Origin: Amanita rubescens
Lineage: Eukaryota > Basidiomycota > Agaricomycetes > Agaricales > Amanitaceae
Length of the DNA: 64,000 bases
Direction: 5' to 3'
Assembly (NCBI GenBank): GCA_015039365.1
Contig: WION01000009.1
Location: forward strand, 62,001-126,000
The stretch's first letter is position 1; every line of letters begins with the position of its first letter. Below the pieces are notes generated by a model. The model made no database searches. It was not told the DNA's origin and was given only the letters and a program-made list of their open reading frames with translations. The position numbers and the translations under genes are program-made. Below are positions 10,855 to 25,290 of the stretch, piece by piece.

Positions 10855-13800
10855 ATGCCCGTCCTCTCTCTTCCCCTCTCATTTACAAACTCGTTTTGGT
10901 CTACTGACCTTCGTACGGGTCTCAATGTCCTATTCAAAAAACTTGAACATGGCACACTCGAAAACTGACCAACTAATCGCTTTTATCCGCGTATGCTTTT
11001 CTCTTACAATTCCTCCGTTCCCTTACCTTCTCTCAGCTTCGCTCTGCTGCCGAATCACAACTCGCTGCTGTCCTAGCTCATCCAGCCCCCATCCCTCCAT
11101 CCGGTTTTGGTGCTGATGATGGCGCTTCACTTCTCATGGCTTTCCGTGGTTTGCAGGCCGAGTCCGCCAACCAGGCCAAAGTACATGAAAACGTAGCTAA
11201 CGAACTCAACACCTTGGTCATCAGTCCATTTTCCGAGTGGGCTCAGGGATACAAGGATCGCATCAAGCACACAAAATCGACCGTGTTTGATTCTTGGCTC
11301 CGCAATTATGAGCAGGCTCAAGCGGATGCCCAGAAGCTAAAGCAGCAGTACCTGGCCAAAACAAGGCGTGCGGACGATGCAGAAGACGAGTAAGACTTTG
11401 CTTCCTCGTCCGTATATCGATGCTTATCATGCCCTAGCGCCAAGTTTGCTCCCAAACAGTGCTGGTGTTTCCGACAAGTATACCAGTTCTCCTCGTCTCG
11501 CTCCCGTGGATGTCGTCCAGGCTCCTCGGCCGCACGGCAACTGTTTCTGAACGCATCACTCAGCGCCTTCATGACATTCAAAGAAAAGGAACGAGTGCAA
11601 ACGACAGCCCAGACGATCCTGCGCCAAAGATGGACAAAGGCAAAGGAAAGGCAGTCGAAGCCGACGAAGTGGCTTCTCCCATGCCCTTGTCACCCGTAGC
11701 TCCTGCCAAGGTTCTGCCAGAATCCAGCCGCTCCCGAGCCCATCGTCCTCGGAGGTATGACGTTTACTCTGGCCGCCGTATCGCAGATGCTCGCGCGCGC
11801 TGCTTCCGAGCTGCCCCTCCGTCCCGTTCGATTCCCATTACTGGGTGAATACCAAGATACCTTTACTGGCGAAGAGTTTGTTACCTGGCTTCAAGAAGGT
11901 GTAAAGGAGTTTGCTGGAAATATCGATCTTGCAGAAGAAGCAGCAGAAGCCTTGACGGAGCAGGCACGGTCTGCTACGTCGTTTAGGAGAGTTCGGAAAT
12001 CAATTCCAAGGATCCGACGATGCCTTTTACCAGTTTCGTCCAAAGGTTCGTCTATATGTCTTTCTGTCTGTTCAAAATCTGAGCGCCCTTTAGGCCTTTG
12101 ACTTGGAAGGCCGGAAAACCCTCGAACGGCGCTCCTCATCCTCCATAAAGGGTTTGCAGGCAGACAACATCTTGAAACATACCAACAACATCGTCAACAT
12201 GGTCACAAAGGCACTCAACACCAATCCCAACGGCGACCCTACGCACATTCGCGCACGGAACGAAGCAGATGAAGCCGACAAAACATACCGAATTGCCGTC
12301 CGCAAACTCGACCGGCACAGATTAGCCCTTGAAGAGCGACTCGAAGAAACTCTAAAGACCCTGCAAAAGTGGGAGGCGGAGCGCTTGAGAGCCATCAAGA
12401 CAGGTACTTTCTTGGCATGACATTAAGAACATGACGCTCATTCATGTCTAGTATTGTTACAGTATCAGGGTATTCCTCTCAAATATACCCAAGAGTCTCG
12501 AACAGTCCAATGAACGTTCCGGGACCCTGATTGCTGCGTACCAGCCAGATTCAGATCTTACCGCCCTCATTGAACGTTATCGCACTGGTCCCTTCCGCCC
12601 CACCGCGCAGATCTACGAATCTGTATCCCATGACGAGGCAGACGTTGTGTTTGGAATTGATCTTCGCAGATGGGCAGAGGGTGGTTGGCATGAGCTAACC
12701 ACCGGCGAAGATAAAAAAGAACTGATCCCTCCAGTTGTAACCTGCTCTTTTCAATGGACTTACAGAGGCTTATCAGCAATTGCCCAATGATTTAGGTATG
12801 GATTTTCATGTCCTTTTGTGGACGAGGATCATAACGACCACCTCACCAGAGAAACGCAGAAGTTGGATATATGAAGTCCCACTTCCTCCTGTTCATCAGC
12901 TACACGAGGTCCTCAATGCTGTTCAGCCTGGACAGCCCTTCTCCACAGACCTTTTCAAAGGATTCGATGCCCCTGTCATTGCAAGCACCCTTAAGTTGTG
13001 GCTTTTAGAACTAGATCCTCCGCTGGTCGTGTACGAGAGCTGGGATGATTTCCGCAAGATTTATCCAATTGTTGGCTCAAAGACAGAAGGCGAGGTAACG
13101 GAAGAGCAGCGCATTCAGAACGTCTGTGCAGCTTTGCAAAAACTTCCCCGAGTCCACCTTTACGTGATGGACGCCTTAATTAAACACCTGAATGAGTTGG
13201 TGATTTTATACTTGCGTGTCACACCGCTGCTAACCGTGTGCGTGGTTAGACTTGTCGACTCGACTGCCATACCGGAGGAAACTGATGAAGTATACATCAC
13301 TAAATTGGCGCTTTCCCTGGGCCGAGGTAACGATCTACTCAACTAGCTCGACCTTGGCTGACATCGTATCCAGCTGTCATTAGACCGAAGCAAGAAACAG
13401 AACTGTCAATACAAGACCGTCATCCTGCATGTGAGTGAGATCAACTAGTCCGGGCCGGTTTTGTTTAATCCATCTCGCTAGTGTTATTCATTGATTTGAT
13501 GAGCAATTACGAGGAGATCCTTCCTCCGACGATTGCAAAGAAGAAGCATGAATCGGAACGTAAAGTCCCCATCCGAAAGCGCACAGCCCCTGTAGACATG
13601 AGGCTGAGTAGGAGTAGAATTTCAGTAGGCGCAGACGCAAAGCAGCTGCTTGCAGCTCAACAGGTCGCCCAGAACCCATCACTCTCCAGAATCAAATCTC
13701 CTCCACTCCCATCCCCACCCAGTTTGCCCAAACAAGAGACTCTGCGACCTGCAGAGAGTATCGGCGGTTCGAAGCCATTTATTGCGCCGCCTCCGCCACC

Positions 13801-14532
13801 CCCAGTCTCAAACCAGGCGAAAGCACCATCGCCTCGTGTTCCCCCTCCGCCCCCGTTGCCAACGAGCACGGTGGCTAGCCCGAATGAAAGAGCGCCCCCA
13901 CGCCCAGCATTCAAAGAACCCCCGCCTGAACTTGATGACCTCCCTGCCAGGCCCACATTCAAGGAACCTCCACCGGAAGACGATGAATATACACCCCCGC
14001 CAATGCCCAAATTTGTTGATCCCCCAACGGAGCAAGTTCACGACATACCCAGCGCACCTCAGTCAAAACCCGCACCGCCAGTCACGAATATTATACCACC
14101 AGTCGCCTCTCAACCGTACAGGCATGGGAAAGAGCAATGATACCGGTCGAACTACACCTTCAAACGCATCCGTGACTTCACGCAGCCCATCACCGACGTC
14201 CGAGGACGTCGTGCTGGGTTCGGGAAAGAGCACTATCACAGCGCTCTGGATCTGCGCAATCGAATGGAGGTGGGAATATTCGAGGACCGCGTCTTGCCCG
14301 CGGCCCAGCACGTCGTGGAGGTGCCGTCGCCAGTGCCATTGCAAACTTGAGCAGGGGCGGTGGCTCTGGTCCACCTGGGCCAGGTAACACAGGTTCGTCG
14401 AGTCCGACATCAAAAAGGTTCTCGACTGGAAGCCCAATACGAAGACCCTCTAGCGTCCTAGGGCGAAGTTCTGCAGCACTATCACGCAAAATGACGAGTG
14501 ATGCTGAGGACGACCCTTTTGAAAAGAAATAA
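10855..14532 (+). CDS. RGD2: Rgd2-like RhoGAP with F-BAR and DEP domains; reading frame broken
   Basis: Rgd2-type proteins bind curved plasma membrane through an F-BAR domain and stimulate GTP hydrolysis by Rho/Cdc42 GTPases. In order: FCH/F-BAR start (SFTNSFWSTDLRTGLNVLF), coiled F-BAR helices, a DEP domain (YQDTFTGEEFVTWLQEGV, then DDAFYQFRPK), the rest of the F-BAR (DEADKTYRIAVRKLDRHR, TVLLQYQG), a RhoGAP domain (WIYEVPLPPVHQLHEVLN, DLFKGFDAPVIASTLKLW, EVYITKLALSLGR) and a proline-rich tail ending DDPFEKK. A DEP inserted within the F-BAR is the Rgd2 layout. The frame fails at about 10966, 11964-11967, 12472 and 12743, and perhaps at 11530 and 11723. At each of the four firm sites one base must be skipped, and no intron fits at the first. 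Assembly errors or decay of the gene are possible. An alternative start at 10925 would lose the FCH opening. Confidence 0.82.
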
Positions 14533-14959
14533 TGGTTTCATGTTTTTGAATCGTATCACGGACGATGTCCAGGCTTTTATTGTATCCATGCGCATTTGTA
14601 GCGGCTTGATGTCGTGTTGAATACTGTACTTAATTTCTTGGAATGGACGCATCCTGGGAACAGAAGCACGTGAGAGGTGGAACCACAACACGTGATCTTT
14701 CGGGACGAAGCGCCCGAACGCGCTGGCCTTTGTGAACTCGGCCAGCTCCACGAGGCGTGATACGAACAGTCTGCGCAATAAACAGCACAGCCAACCGACC
14801 CACGCTCTAAAAGCACAAAACTACACGCGTCTCCAGCATTCACGTTCGCTGCGGAGCGGAAGGGGCACAGCAAGCGTTGAAACTCTTGTAACAGCGCCCC
14901 TACAACTCCTGCTTGCCGGAAGCCAGGTGCTTAGGGATAATACCTTTTTAAGCTTCGAA
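14533..14959 (+). promoter_or_regulatory. Intergenic stretch with twin CACGTG boxes upstream of the M50B-like gene
   Basis: This 427-bp gap holds the 3' flank of the Rgd2-like gene and the upstream region of the M50B-like gene. Two CACGTG boxes sit at 14667-14672 and 14689-14694, exactly 22 bp apart, about two helical turns, on the same face of the DNA. CACGTG is the core site of bHLH factors (Cbf1, Pho4 and SREBP-type proteins in fungi). No gene is seen here. Confidence 0.45.
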
Positions 14960-16266
14960 ATGGCCAAACCTCCAATTGCTCCACCTATGCCCATTGTAGC
15001 CCGAACACCACTTAGCACGATCACCCCGTCAACTGACCAAGTACGTTTTGTCCACTGTACCAGTTCATCTTCCTGCTTACACGTTAACAAGGTAGTGATT
15101 CTCTATGTCGTGAGTCACTTGTCGTTCTCACTGCGCTGCTTAATACTCATAGATCCGTTACTAGATTATCGCAATGGCCGTTATTGTCTTTGGCTTTTGG
15201 AACGTTCCAATCGTCCGGAACTTGATAAACCCGCTGAAACTGTTCACAATTGGGTGGCACGAGCTATGCCACGTATGTGCTGTGCGTGTGTTGGATCGTC
15301 ATGAATCAGGACTGGCGGACACTGACCAACGATCGTAATCAGGGCGTCCTAACGGGTGGCCGGATACTCAAAATGACAATCGATCCTCACGTTGGAGGAG
15401 CCACTATCGTCGAAGGGGGTCGACCGTGGCTCATCCTTTCAGCTGGCTACATAGGATCTACAATCTTTGGTGGCTTATTTGTATTAGCAGCGTGGCATAC
15501 TCTCGTCGCGAAGATTATGAGCTTTGTTTTGGGAGTTGGCCTGGTGTTGCCGTTGGCTCTTGTTAGAGACAAACTGTGAGTTTCTTCCCAGGTTTATTTC
15601 AGCTCCTTAATCAAAGAACATCAGCACCATATTGCTAACCGCCCTTTATGAAGGATTGCTCGTCGGCTTTTGGTTTATTGACCATGGGTGAGTATTCACA
15701 GTACTAGTATTACACGTCACCTCAGCTGAACTTTTTCTAGTCAACCATTAAGATGGTACTGTCTACTGATTGGCATCATGAAGTAAGCCTGGCACATGAT
15801 GATTTAGATATGAATTATTCAAGTCGCCGCTCCAGCGTTTTCTTTGTAGTTTGTATGTCACGGTATTTTCTGAAGTAAATCGTTAACGAATCTTACAGGG
15901 GATGTCGCGGACGATCGCTTCTTTCACAAAACGAATGATTCAGATGCCACGCAGTTTGCATTATTGTTTCCTCGCATTGGAGCGCATGGTACTTATCAAT
16001 ATCCTTCGCATAGGACAGCGACTGACTTATCCCTCGAGTCTGGGCAATATTATGGGTATTCTTTGAACTCGTCATTCTAACTGGCTTTGTCCTCCTGGGT
16101 ATTGCTGTCTTCAAGGTACTTTGACCTATCGTTATTTAGAATATTGATGTCAATGCCATTAATACAGGTTTCAGCAGCCCAGATGAACCAGCAAGCGGGT
16201 GTGTAATACCTATATCTACACTTCGACTGCTGACACAATACTTTAGCTGCTTTTCTCCCTACATAG
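14960..16266 (+). CDS. M50B-like integral membrane zinc metalloprotease
   Basis: This is a multi-pass membrane protein with the zinc-binding motif HELCH at 15258-15272 inside LFTIGWHELCHGVLTGGR, the hallmark of the fungal peptidase M50B-like family. A hydrophobic helix (IIAMAVIVFGFWNVPI) precedes the motif. After it come KMTIDPHVGGAT, GYIGSTIFGGLFVLAAWHTL, LLTALYEGLLVGFWFIDHG, VVWDVADDRFFHKTNDSDAT and a last helix VFFELVILTGFVLLGIAVF. The aspartates in WDVADD and the conserved NDSDAT fit the family. The ATG at 14960 opens a short proline-rich cytosolic tail, and the end is AAAFLPT with TAG at 16264-16266. About eight introns of 45-75 bp break the gene. The family is common in fungi but its substrates are unknown; site-2-protease-like cleavage within the membrane is an inference. 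Confidence 0.85.
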
Positions 16267-16576
16267 CAATATACGTCCAAGGCGCGGCGCCATGGTGTCA
16301 TGTGTGTATTATTACTGTGTGTTGTATGGTCCATCGCACGCATTCTGCATTCATTGGAAACTACAGTTGTATTCCAATCATCACTAGATTCACAACATAT
16401 ACCAGATTATCTATGGAATTGCTTTGTTGTAGTTGTAATATACAAGTCATTGAAAGCGATGGTACATCAAGTTGATCTGCAGTGTGCGGCGCGGATTGAA
16501 GAGTATTAAGAAGGAAAACAGTGGGGTTCATAATGACATGAGTAGAGCGGGGATGAAGCGGGAGAAATAAAGCAGG
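16267..16576. other. Convergent intergenic region (M50B-like / FIS1 3' ends)
   Basis: A 310-bp gap lies between two convergent stop codons. It is AT-rich and presumably carries both 3' UTRs and polyadenylation sites. No gene or RNA motif was recognised; a 69-codon open frame here shows no recognisable features. Confidence 0.5.
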
Positions 16577-17234
16577 TCATCGACGAACTGCGCGCCGTAC
16601 AAGAGATGCGAGCAGTATCGTACCGACCGCTGCTGCGCCCCCTACGAGCGCCATACCAATATACCCCTCTGGGTAGAACAGGTCAGCGGTTAATAGAATC
16701 CGAGGGTGTGCCTTACCTTTAGTTACGGCTCTATCAATCAACTGTGCTAGCGATTGCGCTTGGAGATTCATGGGCTCTTTCTCCAGCAACAGAGCTACGG
16801 AAGTGTTATAATATTCGGACAGCAATTACAATGTTCGTACCATTGAATTTCCTGGCTTCCTCAAACTCTCCTGATTTATAATAGCCTAGTGCGATGTAGT
16901 AAAGGCATTCCCTTCGACGTGTGGGTTCTGCACGGTAGATGTCTAAATAAACTGAGCACCCGAAAAACCGGCAGCTTGAAGAAAAAAACATGCCTTGGAG
17001 TAGTCTTATGCCTTCAACCTGGTCTTCTCGTTTAGGACTCTTAACCAGACCCCAAGAAAAGTTGAACTTGGTTTGAATGGTGACGTGGTTTTGAGCGACT
17101 TCTTTTTGGTACTGTTTGCGAAGCACCTGGAGAGAATAAGCCTATGCAAAGAGATAATGACGATCCTGTACCTCCAGCTCGTCGTAAGACAATGAGAGCT
17201 CTGCATCGGCCGCATAGGGCAGCTCAGTGGGCAT
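16577..17234 (-). CDS. FIS1: Mitochondrial fission protein Fis1
   Basis: Fis1 is a tail-anchored outer mitochondrial and peroxisomal membrane protein that helps recruit the dynamin Dnm1. After removing introns the protein starts [20 protein letters not shown], continues [20 protein letters not shown] and [20 protein letters not shown], then [19 protein letters not shown] (TPR-like helices), and ends in a tail anchor [20 protein letters not shown] followed by basic RRAVRR. The length of about 150 residues is normal. The start ATG is at 17232-17234 and the stop at 16577. The first intron directly follows DELE, and others interrupt near 16925-16990, 16815-16850 and 16665-16715. It is divergent from the U2AF gene with 95 bp between start codons. 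Confidence 0.95.
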
Positions 17235-17329
17235 TATGGGTAATAGTTAGTAGCTCGGGTCAGACGGAGTTTGAAATTGCGCTCAGAAATTTGGACGTCA
17301 CGTCAGCTTTCAGTTTGACTGCCAACATC
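17235..17329. promoter_or_regulatory. Bidirectional promoter between FIS1 and the U2AF large subunit gene
   Basis: A stretch of 95 bp separates the two opposing ATGs and must carry both 5' UTRs and core promoters. A direct TGACGTCA-type core is absent, but GACGTCACGTCA at 17294-17305 contains two overlapping ACGTCA half-sites of the bZIP/CRE type. No TATA box is seen. Confidence 0.45.
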
Positions 17330-19428
<2,099 letters not shown>

Positions 19429-19543
19429 TGATTATGCTTACTATATAAGCTGTACATGTCATGTTATGAGAATTAGTTGATTGTTGATTGTCTCCCATCA
19501 CATCTTGCCTTCCTCGCTGGTCGACTATATATCCTCTCTAATT

Positions 19544-22342
19544 ATGTACCTTCTTTTGGGTCTCTTCTCATGCTTGACTATCGTTAGCGCATCTCGCCTT
19601 TATGTGGGCATAGCACTCGCTGACCAACTCCCTCCAATCGCTCGTGTGGACCATCCTTACTTGTGGACGGTCTCCGAGGACACTTTCAAGTCGGACAGCA
19701 GCTCTATTACTTATTCTACTTCAAAATTACCTTCATGGCTGGCTTTTGATTCGCTATCACGGACTTTTCATGGCACGCCAGCAGCAGAAGACGAAGGAAA
19801 CCCTCAAATCACGCTAATGGCCAGCGACGGTGCCTCCTCCGTTAATTCCTCTGTCTTACTCTGCGTTACATCGTATCCTGAGCCGGAACTTAACTTGCCA
19901 ATATCTGCTCAGTTCAACAGCTCAAATCCTGCGCTCTCAGATGTGTATTCTTTGGCACCTTACTCGAGTCTCGATACCGGGAGGCCCGCTCTGCGCTCCT
20001 TCCAAGGTTGGTCTTTCAGTATCGGTTTCGATGGCAAGACTTTTAGTGGACCCGGAAACCTCTTTTATGATGTGCGTCAAGAAAACGGTTCAAGTCTACC
20101 TTCTTGGTTGAAGTTTGATTATACGACATATGCTTTGGACGGCATCGCTCCGCGTGGAGATATTCCAGATCCATATGTTCTTCAACTGAAATTCATAGCA
20201 TCTGACCAACAGGGTTATTCATCGACCTTTCTTCCATTTGATATTATCATCGCAAATCATGAATTGTCTCTAGCGTCTTCAGCACCCCCGATCATCAATG
20301 TAACAGTGCCCTCTCGGTTAGATCGGAGTTTTCTGTCGCCTGAGGACTTTTCTTGGGTCCTTGTCGACGGAAAGCCTATCCAGCTCTCGGATATTCAGGA
20401 TCTGGAGTTCGACGTTAACTGGCTACACTACGATCGTTCAGCGAGGCGGCTCTATGGCGATGCAACAAACGGTAGTCTTGCAACGGATCACCCTTCTTAT
20501 CTCCCTGTTAGGCTCGTTACTACCTTTAACCAATCTATTAAAACGAACTATACAATAACTACTGTTCCTTCTTGCTTCTCGAAGCCTAATCTAGAACCTT
20601 TGCAAGCCAAACCTGGTATCCCTTTACTTTTCGATCTTTCTCAGGATCTTGACCCGACGGTACCAAGAGAGTCACTCACTTTGTCCGCATCATTCGACCC
20701 GACGGAAGCAGGTCAATTTCTAAGTTTCGATTCTTCAAGTGATCGACTGACTGGCGTTATTCCTGGGAATTCTCATCTGGCGAACTATACTGTGACCTTC
20801 TCTGCCTATTCCACGGTTACACATGCGACTTCATACGCCGATCTATCCATTGTTACTTCACCTTCAGAGGACAATGTCGACGGTTCAAGCATTGCACATC
20901 ATCATCATAAACTGTCTGCGGCTGCGCGTGAAAAGTTGAACCTAGCTGTGATGATTATCTTCGGAACACTGGGTGGGCTATGCTCGATCGGAGCTTTATT
21001 AGCTTTCCTGAGGCGATGTGCTAGAGTTGAAGATACTGCAGTCACTGGCGAAGAGGGGAGGAACGCCTGGAGCGCGGAAGATCGCAAGTGGTACGGTATA
21101 GCTTCGCGCAATGCTTCTTTCGAGAAGCCTAAACTTGGATACGGCTGGACTAAATGGGTAGGCAGTGATTCCTGCGCGATTGTCCCCGAGTTGCAAAGCC
21201 CGAGTGCATTACACAAATCCCACAGCCCACACTACGGCTCAGTCGGTCTTGGGCTGCATCCTGGCCTGGAACGTCCTGTCTGCTCACGCGCAAACCCTGC
21301 AGTCATGAAAAAGAAAGAATTCGTGTCTATGATCAAAAATACTATGCGGCAGGTCAGCGACAAATGCAAGCGAACGCAGACTCGCATGAAGAACCATCCA
21401 GTCATTGGTAAACCTACACTAATCGGGCCAAGCAAGTCTGGTGAATGTGACATACCATCTTTGTAGGTGTTTTTTTTGGTTTGTCCGTGCCTCGATTATT
21501 GACTCGTTTACAGTCAACCTGGCAGTACCTTCATGCTAGATTCCCCATCGACGTCCACGGAAGAGTATTCCATTCCCCGTCGGCGGTCAGATTTTGGTCC
21601 ACCGAGATCGCCTGTTCAAGTCCATTTCAAAGATGAAGCACTGACCCGGCAAACATCGTCTTCCTCCGATCACTCGCATATATCTGGAATTCTGCAGGCT
21701 GAGGCCGGAGAACGGACCCAGACGTCGCCCGTCCGCCCCAGGCTAGTCCCTTTCACGAGTGCAAACCGCGTTCCTGTTCCACAACGCCAGTCAGTCCATT
21801 CGTTAGGGAAAAATCCCGATAGTTTGAAGGCGAAGCGAGTATCAAGTCAGGAGGCTAAGGTGTGGAGAATTGAGGCAGACCAGATTAGGCCCGCAATGCC
21901 TACAAAAAGTAATAGCAGCGATGAGCTGTGCATGGGTTTGCATTACGTTCAGACGTTGGGCGGTGACGGTGTGGATGAGAGCACCCCTTCATTGCCAACC
22001 GTGGCTACCACCTATGTTCGTTCTTCTTTCTCATCTCTCGAGTCATCTCATCAAGGACATGGCACTGAGACAAGGCGGGTACTTGTAAGAATAGGCGAAA
22101 AATTCAAGTTCCGTATACAAATTCCCGTCCATTTGAGGGGGGTATTCTACGAGCTGAGGTTAGTGAACGGTGGACCCTTACCTCAATTCTTGCGCCACGA
22201 CCTCAATCTGAGGGATGGATCCATTGAATTCCATGGGATTCCTAGTCCGCGCGACCTTGGTGTCTTTGATGTTGGGGTGCATGTTGGTGATAGAGAGGGT
22301 TGTGTGGCACGAACGATTATCGATGTTGTCGGAAGAACCTAA
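19544..22342 (+). CDS. AXL2: Axl2-like axial budding / polarity receptor with cadherin-like (CADG) domains
   Basis: Two exons joined by a 51-bp intron (21463-21513) give 915 residues. The ATG at 19544 begins a signal peptide (MYLLLGLFSCLTIVSAS). The ectodomain holds repeated dystroglycan-type cadherin-like modules, for example SKLPSWLAFDSLSRTFHGTP and SLPSWLKFDYTTYALDGIAP, with many N-glycosylation sequons. A single membrane span (LAVMIIFGTLGGLCSIGALL) is followed by Arg/Cys and a long cytosolic, Ser-rich tail. Near the C-terminus LPQFLRHDLNLRDGSIEFHG again looks like a CADG strand pattern, now on the cytosolic side. In yeast Axl2 marks axial bud sites through septins and Bud4. In a filamentous basidiomycete a septation or polarity role is inferred. 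An in-frame upstream ATG at 19481 would push the signal peptide inside, so 19544 is preferred. Confidence 0.82.
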
Positions 22343-22606
22343 GTCAGACTAATGATTTCACACCTGTAAGCGCATACTAGCTATATTCTCGTTCTCTATG
22401 CTGTACATTACTATCAGTCAATGTCACTAGCTCATATTTGAAAGAAAAAAAAAAAAATCCCGACATAACAGATGCAATGGACAAGGAAGGTTATTGACAG
22501 ATTGAACAAATGTGTATAAAAGGGGAAAGTGTAGTAGGATGATCTGCCTCTGAGATACGCATCAACACGTCCTTCTAGCCAGTCGCCCATGACTGTGGCG
22601 TTTCGT

Positions 22607-22995
22607 CTATGACTTCCAAACCAGGATTGCGAGTGAACCGATGTAGAAATAGATGAAATGTTTAGTCTCTGCAGATCGTACGACGTTCAGTAAAAGTCCA
22701 TGACGGCGCGTATTAATTCATTACCGTGCGTGACATAGCTTCCAAAATTCTTTCCTACGACAACATGCCATGTTGGCCCGTGTCTACGGTCAAACTCCTT
22801 CTTGATCTGGGCCGCAATGTCCTTTTCGATGTTGAATTTCTCAAGTGCGGCGGATGCGATGTCTACGCTCTCCTGCTGCATCTCCTCGCTCATGTCCACA
22901 TTTTTTATTATGGCTTTAGGGACGGTAGAATTGGTTTCCTTCGGGCCCAAGCCGGCGTCGGCAGAAGATATGGGCGCGTCGAGTTTTTCTGACAT
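22607..22995 (-). CDS. DYN2: Dynein light chain LC8 (DYNLL type)
   Basis: LC8 is a homodimeric hub that binds short linear motifs in dynein intermediate chain, nuclear pore proteins and many others. The conserved core is visible: [55 protein letters not shown] and, after one 57-bp-class intron, [19 protein letters not shown]. The stop TAG is at 22607-22609 and the ATG at 22993-22995. A Ser/Asp/Ala-rich N-terminal extension of about 25 residues precedes the core, giving about 112 residues against the usual 89-92; such extensions occur in fungi. The kinase gene on the same strand ends 196 bp upstream. Confidence 0.95.
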
Positions 22996-23191
22996 GAAGG
23001 TCGGAGGGGGAGACGAGTGGATGAGGAAAGAGTCAAAACGTGAGGGTTATAAAACTGGTGCCTTGTGGTGATTGCGAGGAAGAGTCGTTGAAGCCGTGAG
23101 GAAGGATGTATGGCACGTGGTTTCGGGAGTATGTTGAATGCACATGGACCCGTCACACGGATATGGATTCATATCACGTATCATACAGAAC

Positions 23192-25290
23192 TCAGTACAC
23201 CAATTCCCCAATTTCACCTCCAAATGATCCCGCTGGTATCACATATCCTTCTGTCCCTTCATACCCCTCCCTGTCGAGCGTCCACCTTTCTCGGAGCCTC
23301 TCAAATATATCCCTAAACACCTCGTGTGATCCTTTCTCCCGAATGACCATAAGAGACACTTGATAGCCCCCGGCTTCTCGATCTGGATAATGCATCTCCA
23401 CCCTCAATTTTGTCGTTCGCGTGACGCCATGGTCAACTCGGCACTTCAGTATACCCAAGCCTTCGGGATCTTGGAGTATAACTTGGGCCCCCATCTCCAT
23501 CATCAGTCTTCTGCACTCGTTCCGCGTGGTATGAACATCTTGCTTTGACAAGAGCCAATGGCCTGTTGCCCTAAACTTGAAGACATTTGTCAACCAACTG
23601 CGCTTCGGCGATAAAGGTGGGGAAGATGTCGCTTTCCTGCCTTCCGATGGCGACGACGGCGATGATATTCCTGCGGGCTCATTTTGAGAATTCCAGGCAA
23701 GCACTTTCAATCTGTTCGAATGTACGTCCCCCGGATCGACAATCTGAACTCTCTTTGTCTCATGACCAGCGACAACGTCGGAAGAACGCTCCCCTACGAC
23801 ATTTTCCTTATCGCTTTCGGCTTTGCCCGGGCGTCGAATCTGGTCCTTATTCCTAATAGACAAGGGCCGCATGGTACATCCCTTCCTCGCAGATCTTGGT
23901 CCATGAAGATCGCCAGCTGATTCGGAAGGCCTTATGAAGGTTCTGTCGTCATTATGCATAGCCACTCCGATTTGAGCAACGATCGCGTTATTATGTTCAG
24001 CGGTTACTATGGGGGAACCAGAAGTAGCCGTGGCGTCTGCACACCGCTGCGATGCTGTTTGCTGTCTTCTGCTGGTCGACTTTTGTCCACTTCCTTTAGT
24101 CCTTGTCGATTTAGTTCTCATCTGAATGATCGAGTCCTTATCCGCTAGACGATCCCGAAGACTTTTGTTTCTGTAGTCCACAAGCAGGTGGTAAATGCCT
24201 TTCTGCCAATTTCGCTCTTCACTCAAAAGACTTCTCACGATTTCTTGATCAGGAGTGTCATGCCACAAGGTACGAAGGTTTGCTAAAATGTCCGGATCGA
24301 TAGAACTAGCACTGTGAATGGGCCGTGCGATATCATCCAAGCTTGGCATAACATGTCCATATGTCTTGGGTTTCTGCAGCAGGTAGAATGGGTGCCGCTT
24401 AATTTCGCTCATGGTGATGCGTTTCTGGGCGTCCGTTAAAAGCATTTTTCGAATTAGATCTTGCGCAAGCGGGTCGATATCTTGGGGCATGACATATTTC
24501 CCGACCATTACTTTTCCGAGTAATGCCGAACAGTCTTCGTCGTCAAAAGGTAGTTTGCCGGTCAAAAGCGCATACAGGATGATACCGCAAGACCAGATAT
24601 CTGCAGCTGACCCATTGTACGGTTCCCCGTTAATTATCTCAGGGGCAGCGTAATGAGGACTACCGCAAGAGGTGTAGAGCATTCCATCTTGCTCATTGGC
24701 TTGCCATGCTGCCATTCCAAAATCTGCGATCTTGATGTTATGGTCCTTATCCAACAGTATATTTTCTGGCTTGAGATCTCGGTGAGCGACGTTAAAGCGG
24801 TGACAGTAATCCACAGCGCTGATTATCTGCTGGAAATAGCCAAGTGCTTCTGTTGTTGGCAGACGGCCCTTCTCGCAGAGATACTCGAATAGTTCGCCGC
24901 CTTGCACGTATTCAAGGACAAGGAAGAGCTCCATAGACGTCTCCCAGACATCATATAGACGCATAATGTTGGGATGATCGATTAGTTTCATGACGACTAT
25001 TTCTCTTTCAATGGCCAATTGCCTGTGTTCCACCTCATCAGCTAGACGGTCGAGCGAGACTTGCGAGTTCAAGGCTGTTTTAGATACTATCTTAATCGCC
25101 GCATATTGTCCCGTCCTCGAATGTCTGGCAATTCTGACGCGACCTATGAACGATTGACATTTACCCTACAGAAACGAGCGATATGCTCACCTGAGCTCCC
25201 AGTTCCGATAGTACGACCTAGTTTCCACAACCCAATCTTCTTAGGATCATCCCTGTTGCGACTGCGCATTGCGGGGCCCTCGAAGCTCAT
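23192..25290 (-). CDS. Gin4/Hsl1-type (Nim1-related) Ser/Thr protein kinase
   Basis: These CAMK-like kinases link septin assembly to mitotic entry by restraining Wee1 (Swe1). The first exon encodes IGLWKLGRTIGTGSSG, the glycine-rich loop. After a 47-bp-class intron follow YAAIKIVSK (catalytic Lys), HRDLKPENILLD (catalytic loop), IADFGMAAW (DFG), SCGSPHYAAPEI (activation segment) and a full C-lobe. Next is a UBA-like region (IDPDILANLRTLWHDT), a long Ser/Lys-rich linker, and a C-terminal basic/KA1-like module (ATGHWLLSKQDVHTTRNECR) that would bind acidic phospholipids. About 683 residues. The start is taken at MSFEGP (25288-25290); an in-frame ATG at 25377 would add a hydrophobic stretch not expected in the family. 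Gin4 versus Hsl1 versus Kcc4 orthology cannot be settled by eye. Divergent from LIG4. Confidence 0.88.

Noticed and set aside
11757..12101. Separate small gene beginning MTFTLAAVSQMLARAAS
   Set aside because: It is the DEP-domain exon of the Rgd2-like protein; it appears separate only because of a frame slip at 11964-11967.
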